Shown here one piece after another: positions 1-5,775 of a DNA stretch of 7,540 nt. Under the pieces are notes generated by a model. That model was not told the DNA's origin, did no database searches, and saw only the letters and a list, made by a program, of their open reading frames with translations. The translations under genes were made by a program, and so were the position numbers. Location: assembly GCA_003455715.1 (NCBI GenBank), contig DMQJ01000260.1, positions 1 to 7,540 of the forward strand, in the 5' to 3' direction. The stretch's first letter is position 1. Every line of letters starts with the position of its first letter. Source of the DNA: Acidimicrobiaceae bacterium. Its GTDB lineage: Bacteria > Actinomycetota > Acidimicrobiia > Acidimicrobiales > Ilumatobacteraceae.

Positions 1-2705
1 GTGTTCTCGAAGACGCGGTAGTTGGGTGGGCTGAGCAGCGGCGACACCAGGTCGAGTTGGTCGTCGAGCACCTCCACCAGCCCGTCCGGTGGCTGCAGCG
101 GGTCGCGGATGGTGCCCGAGTAGCCGTCGGCGAGCGGAATGATGACGTAGCGAATGCCATACGGGGCCAGCAGCCGACCGCCGCGCAGCGTGACGCCTTC
201 GGCCATCTGCCGCAGCGCCCGGGCAACGGCTTCCTCGGCCTCGGACGGGCGGCCCGACCAGTGACCCTGCACCGTGAGCGGCCCGTCGTCGGTAATGGCG
301 AAGCCGATGCCCGGCTGGAACGTCCACGCGCTCACGGGAATGGCATCTGGATCGCCCAACCACAGCACCCGGTAGTCGCCTTCTGCTGGGTTGGCGGCGA
401 ACTCCACGTACACCTCTTCGAGCGTGCGCTCGGGCATGTTCCACCGGCCGCCCGCCGCGGCTGCCAGACCGGGTACGACGCCGACCACGATGGCCACGGC
501 GCTCAGTACCCCGAGCGGCTGCCGCCACCCGAACGAGCCCTGCAGCACGTCGGTGTCGAACGCTGCGGCGATGCATCCAGCCGACAGCGCCACGCCGAGC
601 GCCACCGGCACCAACAACACACCGGGCTCGGGCATCCGGAACGGGAGCGCTGCCCGGTCGTCGAGCACGGCCAGCGCACCGAATCCGGCCACCAGCACCG
701 CGGCCCGTACCCCCCAGGCGAACCGCCACGAGCGAGCCACGAGCGGCGCTGCAACCACCGGGATGAACAGCAGCAGCGCCAGCACGGTGAGCGAACCCTT
801 GCCAACGGCGAACCGCGCCAGCACATCGGCACCCAGCGCCCGTGCGCTGATCTCGGGCACGCCGACCACAGAGGTCCAACCGTCGCTGCCGAGAAGGGTG
901 GTGGACCACGGCAGGTTGAGCAGCAGACCGGCGACGGCGCCGCCGAGGATGGCCCCACCGAAGACTGCGGCAACACGCAGCGGGCTGCCGACGAGTGCCG
1001 TGGCGGCAGCGAGCAAGACCGCGCACCCCACCAACACCACTACGAACGACGGGGCAAAGGCGATGGCGATGGCCGACAGCAGCGCCAACTGGGCCCCGAG
1101 CCGGACCACTCTCCGGCGGGGCACGTCGGCCACGAAGTCGGCATCGACGGCCGTGGCCTCCCCGAACGCGTCGATGCCGGCGATACGCCGCGCCAGGTGC
1201 ACGACCCACGGGGTGGCGGCATACACCACGAGGGCGCTCCAGCGGCCGGCCGACAGCAGTTGCGACGGCAGGGGCACGGCCGCATACACGGCCAGCACCG
1301 CGATGCGCCCGCGCACTGTTGGGTACACGGCACCGAGCCGGTAGGCGCCGAGCATGCCCAACAGCGCCAGCCCGAGCACCGACACCGTGTGCAGCAGGCC
1401 CATGTTGAAGAGCGTGCCGATACTGGCAACGGCGACGAGGGCGAGGCCGGTGGGCGACGCCTCGGTGCCCCCCAGGCCATGGCTGTTCCAGCCCGACAGA
1501 TAGCTGCTGAGCAGGTCGGACGGGCTGTCGGGCAGCGCCAGGAACTCGCCGAAACGCGGCACGCCGTCGGCCCATAGTTCCCTGCTACCGACGACGAACA
1601 ACACCAGGACCGCCAGCCACGACAGCGCCGGCACCGAACCAGCGGTCTCGCGCCAGCGGCGCTCGCCAGCACCGTCGCCATCGGGGCCTCGCGACCCTCT
1701 GGCCCGCAGGTACGTGGCAAGTCGTGCGCTGCCACCGATCTGCAGACCTGCCACCTCGGTGTCGGGCACCTCGCGCAACGGCGCCACGTGCCGACGACGA
1801 GCGATGAAGGCTGGCACCTTCACGAACAGGCTCCCGAGGGCCGTCAGTGCCGCACCTGCTTGGCGTACACGCCCCATCAGCAGCGACGCCACCACCTCGG
1901 CCAACGTGACCAGGAACAGGCGAGGCAACAAGAGCGGCATTCGGCGGGCGCCGGTGAGCGTTGCCACGGTGCGCACGCGGTTGACAGCGGCCTGCGTGGC
2001 GTGGCGGAGATCGGGGCGGCGGGTGGCGAGCGCCTCTCGGTGTCGCGCCCGAGCCGTGGGAACCACCACCACACGGGCTCCGCTGAGATGGGCGCGCCAG
2101 CACAGGTCGATGTCGTCACCGTGGTACTCGATGGCCGGGTCGAACCCGCCGATGGCGCGGAACAGGTCGGCTCGAATGAGCAAGCAGGCAGACGGAACAG
2201 CGAAGATGTCGCGGACGGCGTCGTGCTGCTCCTGGTCGACTTCACCCGGCTCGACGAGGGGATCGACCTCCCCGAGTCGGTCGACCGCGAGGCCGACGTG
2301 CTGCAGCACCTGAGGCTGGTCCCACTCCACCAACTTCGGGCCGACGATGCCGGCGTTGGAGCGATAGATCTCCTCCACGAGGAGCGTGAGGGCGTCTGGG
2401 TCGAGCGCAACATCGTCGTGCAGAAAGCAGAAGAACCCGTTGTCGCCTTCCACGAGCCGCATCACTTCGTTGGCGGCAGACCCGAACCCAGGGTTGCCGT
2501 TGATGCCACGGACGAAGGCGTTCGGCACCACGGCCCGGATGCGAGCCGGCACGTCGCCCGGCTCACCGGCGACCAGGAACAGGTACTTGACGTTGGCGTA
2601 GTCCTGTGCGGCGAGGCCGGCGAGCGCCTGCTCGAACCATGGGCCTGGCTCGTGCACCACCATCACGGCCACGACGGGCGGGGCGAGCGGGGCGGTCGGT
2701 TCCAC
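1..2705 (-). CDS. Large GT2-family glycosyltransferase fused to a polytopic membrane domain (3' end cut by window)
   Basis: This frame is open from a GTG at 2705 to the window edge, giving 901 residues with no stop. I predict a membrane enzyme that transfers sugar from an activated donor into an envelope glycan. The N-terminal ~240 residues look like a GT-A/GT2 fold: the first beta strand is PPVVAVMVVHEPGPW (9-23), the metal/nucleotide-sugar motif is HDDV (96-99, Asp97-Asp98), and GGFDPAIEYHGDDIDLCWR (186-204) matches the acceptor/catalytic region. From ~250 to ~755 there are about ten hydrophobic segments, and ~760-901 is a soluble, probably extracytoplasmic part including APYGIRYVII. The membrane part resembles GT-C-type proteins, but this is a weak visual impression. 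An in-frame TAG lies 12 bases before the GTG, so no longer start exists. An ATG at 2663 is possible but would remove the first beta strand. No Shine-Dalgarno sequence is visible. Donor and acceptor cannot be told. The gene is divergent from the small coiled-coil gene. Confidence 0.9.
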   Translation of the reverse strand, partial: MEPTAPLAPPVVAVMVVHEPGPWFEQALAGLAAQDYANVKYLFLVAGEPGDVPARIRAVVPNAFVRGINGNPGFGSAANEVMRLVEGDNGFFCFLHDDVALDPDALTLLVEEIYRSNAGIVGPKLVEWDQPQVLQHVGLAVDRLGEVDPLVEPGEVDQEQHDAVRDIFAVPSACLLIRADLFRAIGGFDPAIEYHGDDIDLCWRAHLSGARVVVVPTARARHREALATRRPDLRHATQAAVNRVRTVATLTGARRMPLLLPRLFLVTLAEVVASLLMGRVRQAGAALTALGSLFVKVPAFIARRRHVAPLREVPDTEVAGLQIGGSARLATYLRARGSRGPDGDGAGERRWRETAGSVPALSWLAVLVLFVVGSRELWADGVPRFGEFLALPDSPSDLLSSYLSGWNSHGLGGTEASPTGLALVAVASIGTLFNMGLLHTVSVLGLALLGMLGAYRLGAVYPTVRGRIAVLAVYAAVPLPSQLLSAGRWSALVVYAATPWVVHLARRIAGIDAFGEATAVDADFVADVPRRRVVRLGAQLALLSAIAIAFAPSFVVVLVGCAVLLAAATALVGSPLRVAAVFGGAILGGAVAGLLLNLPWSTTLLGSDGWTSVVGVPEISARALGADVLARFAVGKGSLTVLALLLFIPVVAAPLVARSWRFAWGVRAAVLVAGFGALAVLDDRAALPFRMPEPGVLLVPVALGVALSAGCIAAAFDTDVLQGSFGWRQPLGVLSAVAIVVGVVPGLAAAAGGRWNMPERTLEEVYVEFAANPAEGDYRVLWLGDPDAIPVSAWTFQPGIGFAITDDGPLTVQGHWSGRPSEAEEAVARALRQMAEGVTLRGGRLLAPYGIRYVIIPLADGYSGTIRDPLQPPDGLVEVLDDQLDLVSPLLSPPNYRVFEN

Positions 2706-2725
2706 GAGGATCCGAGGCTAGCGGC
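2706..2725 (-). promoter_or_regulatory. Putative -10 element (TAGCCT) for the GT2 gene
   Basis: Read on the minus strand, GCCGCTAGCCT (2725-2715) ends in TAGCCT (2720-2715), which fits the actinobacterial TAnnnT -10 pattern. It lies 9 bases before the GTG start, so the transcript would be leaderless or have only a few leader bases. This agrees with the missing Shine-Dalgarno sequence. No -35 hexamer is seen at 16-18 bp. The same 11 bases occur at the matching place before the flippase gene. Confidence 0.45.
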
Positions 2726-2777
2726 GCGCGGGCCTCACAGCCGGTCACCCGCCACGCTCCAGCAGCGCATCCTCACA

Positions 2778-2801
2778 AAGTGCTTGCAATAGTTAGCACT
2801 T
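2778..2801. promoter_or_regulatory. Perfect inverted repeat AAGTGCT-N10-AGCACTT, candidate operator
   Basis: The left arm is 2778-2784 and the right arm 2795-2801, 7 bp each with no mismatch and a 10-bp spacer. Arm centres are 17 bp apart, which suits a dimeric helix-turn-helix regulator more than a terminator, and there is no gene end nearby. The -35 hexamer of the downstream promoter starts in the last base of the left arm and occupies the spacer, so a bound protein would cover the promoter. The cognate regulator is not in the window. Confidence 0.5.
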
Positions 2802-2819
2802 GACGGTACGGTAGCTCCC
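2784..2819 (+). promoter_or_regulatory. Sigma-70-type promoter giving a leaderless transcript
   Basis: The -35 is TTGCAA (2784-2789), the spacer is 17 bp, and the -10 is TACGGT (2807-2812). Seven bases separate the -10 from the ATG at 2820, so transcription should start at or within a base or two of the A of the start codon. No Shine-Dalgarno sequence is present and there is no room for one. Leaderless genes are common in actinobacteria. The match to consensus (4/6 and 3/6) is moderate, but the spacing is ideal. Confidence 0.6.
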
Positions 2820-3224
2820 ATGACTCGCCTGCTGTCCATCGATCTCAGCCGCTTCGACACCGCCCGCCTCGCCGATCTCGACGACAAAGTGGTGGCCGCC
2901 CTGCGCGATGTGGCCTATGTCACCGTCGGCCTTGGCGTGCTCGGTGTGCAGCAGGCGCAGGTTCGCAGGCGCGAGTTGGTCAGCGCCATGCGCGAGCGCG
3001 TGACCGAGCGCCCTGCGCAGGTCGACGAACTCGTGCGTTCACTCGAGGCCCGAGTCACCGAACTGGAGACCGCCATCGAGTCGTTCGAGGCCAAGGTCGA
3101 CAAGGCCGTCGAGCGCATCGAGGAGCGCCTCCCCGACCAGGCCGCGGCGCTCGTCGGGCAGGCCCACGGGCTGGCCAAAGCTGCCCGGCGACAGGTGCGC
3201 GGCCTCATTCGTTCCGCCGCCTGA
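2820..3224 (+). CDS. Small helical/coiled-coil protein of unknown function
   Basis: The product has 134 residues and I do not recognise a named family. The N-terminal ~30 residues are mixed. Residues 31-45 (VAYVTVGLGVLGVQQ) form a short hydrophobic stretch, probably too short and weak for a certain membrane span. Residues ~46-105 are rich in Arg/Glu with heptad-like hydrophobic spacing, as expected of a coiled coil. The tail, 118-134, is basic and amphipathic (AKAARRQVRGLIRSAA). The overall plan of short apolar helix, charged coiled coil and basic tail loosely resembles phasin-like or heparin-binding-haemagglutinin-like proteins, but that is shape rather than homology. The ATG is fixed by the leaderless promoter directly upstream. 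It is transcribed away from the GT2 gene and toward the SpoIID gene, with only 34 bp between the two stop codons. Codon use is typical of its neighbours. A membrane- or envelope-associated structural role is possible but unproven. Confidence 0.85.
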   Translation: MTRLLSIDLSRFDTARLADLDDKVVAALRDVAYVTVGLGVLGVQQAQVRRRELVSAMRERVTERPAQVDELVRSLEARVTELETAIESFEAKVDKAVERIEERLPDQAAALVGQAHGLAKAARRQVRGLIRSAA

Positions 3225-3265
3225 GCACTGCATCGGGCCGGGTCGACCCGACCTCTGCTCAGGCG
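3218..3265. terminator. Bidirectional terminator-like inverted repeat over two convergent stop codons
   Basis: The arms CGCCTGAGCA (3218-3227) and TGCTCAGGCG (3256-3265) are a perfect 10-bp inverted repeat. A second, inner pair, TCGGG (3233-3237) and CCCGA (3247-3251), lies almost on the same centre. The TGA of the coiled-coil gene is in the left arm and the complement of the SpoIID gene's TGA is in the right arm. There is no T-tract on either side, which is usual for high-GC actinobacteria. It could serve both transcripts. Confidence 0.65.
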
Positions 3266-5685
3266 AAGTAGCCCACGACATCGACCAACACGTGGGCGTT
3301 CGCACTCGACATGATGCACCAGCGACCTTGGCCGTCGTCGGGCGACGCCACCGGGTTGGCTGCGTTGGCACCACTCGCGTACCGCACCATCGACAGGTTG
3401 GGCACCGACGCCAGGCACGGGTGCACGGTGAGATAGCCGACCCCGCCGGGTGTCACGGCGGTCACCTCGGCCATCACGGCCCGTAGCGTCGAGGCTGCGG
3501 GAAGCCCGCCGACACCGGCAAGGGTGATGGCTCGGTTCTGGCCAGCAGCGAACGATCCGCTCAGGCCGGTGCCGTTGCGCGTATCCACCGCTCTGGTCGG
3601 TGGAACAGCGACGAACTCGGTGGAGGCGCCCGCGCCGTACCATCCGCTGAGATCCACCACGACGTGCGCCGCCGTGCTGAGGTAGATGCACACCTCACCC
3701 TGGGCGCTCAGTGCAACCTCCACATGGTTGGTGATGCTCGAGCCGCTGACCGTATTGAGCGAACTCACCACGGGCACATCGGCACTGCACGGGAACACGG
3801 TGGCCCAACCCACCCCGGCTGCGTTGGTGATGTGCACGGTGAGCGCGGCGGCCACGGCACCGGCTGGCGCACCTCCGGTACGCACCACCGGCACGGTGAG
3901 GATCGACCCCGCAGGCCGCACCGCCCCGCTGCGGGTATCGGCCAGCCGAACCGCGGTGAGCGGTTCGAATGGATGACCCGCTTCGGGCGCGTAATAGCCG
4001 AACAGGTCGACAGCCATGTGCATGGCGACGCTGCTGTAGATACACACCCTGCCATCAGGCCCGATGGGCACCACGGCCATTCCGGCCACGACCCGGTTGG
4101 CGACCGCCTGCACCACCGACACGTTGGGGCGCTCGGTGCCACACGCATACGCCGTCACCCAGCCATTGGTCGACGGGCGGATGGCGGTGAGGTTGATGGC
4201 CACGGTGGTTGCGCCGTCGGGCACGTCGGGGTCGACCACGAGCGTGCACGTCGCACCGAGCGTCACCGCCTCGGTGCCCAGACCGCTGCGGGTGTCGGCG
4301 ATGCGGACGGGACTCACCGCGGTGTAGCCGGCGGGGGCGGCTGTCGCGGCGACGCCGGTGACTGGCGGCGGCACCCGTGTGCCGCACACCGGAGGGGGTG
4401 GGGTGCTGCCACGAACGGTGAACAGGTTCGACGTGAACCCGAATGCGCTCTTGAACTGATCGCCGGTGACCGTGGTGGAACCGGAGGTGCCTTCCACCCG
4501 GATCGACGTCACTCGGCCACCCCACTCGCCGTAGCCGTTGCGGGCCAGCACCGTGAGCCCGGTGAAGGTACCGATCGACGGATACTTGCCTTGCACCTGC
4601 GCCGCGGTGAGCGTGACCGACCAGTTGTACCGAGGGTTCAGGCTGGTGGCGTCGCCGAGGTCGGGCACCGCGGGAAACGGCACCAGGCCGCCCGGGCCAG
4701 GCGCGGTGTACCCACCCGATGACGCCGCGAACATCGTGAGCGCGATGGCTCCGGCCGTGCTGCCGATGCGGCGCACCACACCCGCGGTGTCGGCGACGGC
4801 AGTGTCGGTGGACGGGTACTCGACCCTGGTGTAACTGCTCGACACCGAGGTGCGTGTGGCGGCACCCGAGTAGAACTGGCAGATCGAATCGCAGGTCTTT
4901 GCGTAGCTGTAACGGTTCTCGGCGAGGGCGAAACTGCGAGCTGCCACGGCCTGAGCCCGGAGCGCGTGCATGCCCCGGCCACCGCCGGCGGTGGACCACG
5001 AGGGTGACATCTCCTTGGCGATCACCGCCCGCAGATAGTGCTCAAGCGGCACCTCGTTCACCGTTCGATTCGAACCGTTGAGGTCGTTGACCGCCCGGAT
5101 GATGCCCCGGTACGAACGGATGCGACCATCGGGCTGGCACGCTGCGGGCAGGTCGGCATAGTTCGTCGCGGCGGACGTGTCGGCCTGAGTGCGCACCGTC
5201 ACCTGGGTGGCCACGGTCGATGCCACGACGGCCCACCCGGTGGTGACGGGGTCGCCGGTGGCCGACGGGCAGACCTGGGCGTCGGATCGGGCCCACACTC
5301 GATAGCTGCCCTCCGCGATCTCACGAACGAGCACCGACTTCCACGGCCCGCCCGCAACGCCATCGACCAAGAGCCCGCCCGACTCGCTGACCACTGCGGT
5401 CTGGGCATTGTCGAGGTTCTGCAGGCGAACGGTGATGAGCGAGTCGAGGGGAACGGTGCCCGCGACGGTGCCCCCGTAGTAGTGGTCGAGGATCTGCTGC
5501 CACGTCCAGGCGTAGTCGACGGCATAGCCGTACGCGCCCCATTGGCTCAGCCCGTAACCATGCCCGTTGCCACGTCCGTCGATGGTGACGCTGGCGAGCG
5601 CCGTCGCCGTGCTGGCGGGTGCTGCGAGCGGGAACGCACCGAGAGCGAGGAGGCACGCGACGAGTCGAGCGGTCCAGCGGGGCAT
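3259..5685 (-). CDS. Secreted SpoIID/LytB-domain protein with three C-terminal DTR-type repeats
   Basis: The chosen ATG (5685) gives 808 residues and a normal signal peptide: basic PRWTAR, a hydrophobic core to ~25, and a likely cleavage after ALA (29-31). A longer start at 5742 would add 19 residues, including many basic ones, before it. The mature N-terminus has GRGNGHGYGLSQWGAYGYA (37-55), typical of actinobacterial SpoIID/LytB proteins. The SpoIID core follows: VPLEHYLRAVIAKEMSPSW (212-230), ALRAQAVAARSFAL (241-254) and ASSGGYT (321-327). Glu225 in the KEM motif is the probable equivalent of the catalytic Glu of SpoIID, a lytic transglycosylase that cleaves denuded peptidoglycan. A Pro-rich linker (427-444) leads to three repeats of ~112-119 residues. 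These repeats are likely surface- or glycan-binding, which is inference. Despite the domain name, sporulation is not implied, since actinobacteria use this domain in wall remodelling. No Shine-Dalgarno sequence is evident. The gene is divergent from the flippase and convergent with the coiled-coil gene. Confidence 0.93.
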   Translation of the reverse strand: MPRWTARLVACLLALGAFPLAAPASTATALASVTIDGRGNGHGYGLSQWGAYGYAVDYAWTWQQILDHYYGGTVAGTVPLDSLITVRLQNLDNAQTAVVSESGGLLVDGVAGGPWKSVLVREIAEGSYRVWARSDAQVCPSATGDPVTTGWAVVASTVATQVTVRTQADTSAATNYADLPAACQPDGRIRSYRGIIRAVNDLNGSNRTVNEVPLEHYLRAVIAKEMSPSWSTAGGGRGMHALRAQAVAARSFALAENRYSYAKTCDSICQFYSGAATRTSVSSSYTRVEYPSTDTAVADTAGVVRRIGSTAGAIALTMFAASSGGYTAPGPGGLVPFPAVPDLGDATSLNPRYNWSVTLTAAQVQGKYPSIGTFTGLTVLARNGYGEWGGRVTSIRVEGTSGSTTVTGDQFKSAFGFTSNLFTVRGSTPPPPVCGTRVPPPVTGVAATAAPAGYTAVSPVRIADTRSGLGTEAVTLGATCTLVVDPDVPDGATTVAINLTAIRPSTNGWVTAYACGTERPNVSVVQAVANRVVAGMAVVPIGPDGRVCIYSSVAMHMAVDLFGYYAPEAGHPFEPLTAVRLADTRSGAVRPAGSILTVPVVRTGGAPAGAVAAALTVHITNAAGVGWATVFPCSADVPVVSSLNTVSGSSITNHVEVALSAQGEVCIYLSTAAHVVVDLSGWYGAGASTEFVAVPPTRAVDTRNGTGLSGSFAAGQNRAITLAGVGGLPAASTLRAVMAEVTAVTPGGVGYLTVHPCLASVPNLSMVRYASGANAANPVASPDDGQGRWCIMSSANAHVLVDVVGYFA
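3262..3618 (-). repeat. Protein repeat 3 of the SpoIID-domain protein, ending at the C-terminus
   Basis: Residues 690-808. It opens with PTRAVDTRNGTG (DTR 701-703), has Cys757 and Cys790, and closes with LVDVVGYFA as the last residues of the protein. It is slightly longer than the others because of extra residues between the DTR motif and the first cysteine. Confidence 0.8.
3634..3969 (-). repeat. Protein repeat 2 of the SpoIID-domain protein
   Basis: Residues 573-684. It opens with AVRLADTRSG (DTR 583-585), has Cys633 and Cys666, and closes with VVDLSGWYG. The Cys-Cys distance, 33, is the same as in repeats 1 and 3. Confidence 0.8.
3988..4326 (-). repeat. Protein repeat 1 of the SpoIID-domain protein
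   Basis: Residues 454-566. It opens with PVRIADTRSGLG (DTR 464-466), has Cys515 and Cys548, and closes with AVDLFGYYA. It carries one extra cysteine (480) that the other two copies lack. The similarity is at protein level only; the DNA copies have diverged. Confidence 0.8.
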
Positions 5686-5775
5686 ACGTGGGTATCGGCA
5701 CTCGGGGCGCGCACCTTGACGCTGTCGAGATCGGCCAACCATTGCACCAGTGTGGCCGCTAGCCTTGAATTCTTG
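5686..5775. promoter_or_regulatory. Divergent intergenic region between the SpoIID-domain and flippase genes
   Basis: These 90 bases must hold the promoters for both genes. On the plus strand, TTGACG (5716-5721) is a good -35 hexamer but has no convincing -10 at 16-18 bp. On the minus strand no clear TAnnnT element precedes the ATG at 5685, and no Shine-Dalgarno sequence is seen. The palindrome GCTAGC (5758-5763) overlaps the flippase -10 candidate. Confidence 0.4.
5755..5775 (+). promoter_or_regulatory. Putative -10 element (TAGCCT) for the flippase gene
   Basis: GCCGCTAGCCT (5755-5765) ends in TAGCCT (5760-5765), 10 bases before the GTG at 5776. An overlapping alternative is TTGAAT (5765-5770), which matches TATAAT at 4 of 6 positions and would give a fully leaderless start. 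Either way the mRNA leader is only a few bases, in line with the lack of a Shine-Dalgarno sequence. The first 11 bases are identical to the element before the GT2 gene. Confidence 0.45.

Noticed and set aside
57..1577. A 506-codon open frame on the plus strand opposite the GT2 gene
   Set aside because: Its translation is rich in Arg, His, Gln and Gly with no domain or hydrophobic pattern. It is the antisense shadow of a GC-rich coding frame, while the minus-strand frame gives clear GT2 motifs and membrane segments.
2714..2736. Inverted repeat GAGGC-N13-GCCTC around the GT2 -10 element
   Set aside because: Five-bp arms in such GC-rich sequence are expected by chance, and nothing else supports an operator.
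2778..2801. Possible CIRCE (HrcA) heat-shock operator, because of AGCACT/AGTGCT half-sites
   Set aside because: CIRCE runs TTAGCACTC-N9-GAGTGCTAA. Here the half-sites are in the opposite order (AGTGCT first) with different flanks, and no chaperone gene follows.
3239..3250. 12-bp palindrome CGGGTCGACCCG as a separate regulatory site
   Set aside because: It lies between two stop codons inside the terminator-like repeat and competes with the inner stem, so it is better explained as part of that structure.
3664..4722. A 352-codon plus-strand frame opposite the SpoIID-domain gene
   Set aside because: His/Gly/Arg-rich antisense shadow. The opposite strand shows a signal peptide, SpoIID motifs and repeats.
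5686..5742. Longer SpoIID-protein start at ATG 5742 (827 residues)
   Set aside because: It adds 19 mostly polar and basic residues ahead of a well-formed signal peptide beginning at ATG 5685, without a better ribosome site.
5038..5775. Upstream extension of the flippase frame by 246 codons
   Set aside because: It overlaps the N-terminal half of the SpoIID-domain gene on the other strand and has low-complexity composition. The membrane protein begins only after the GTG at 5776.
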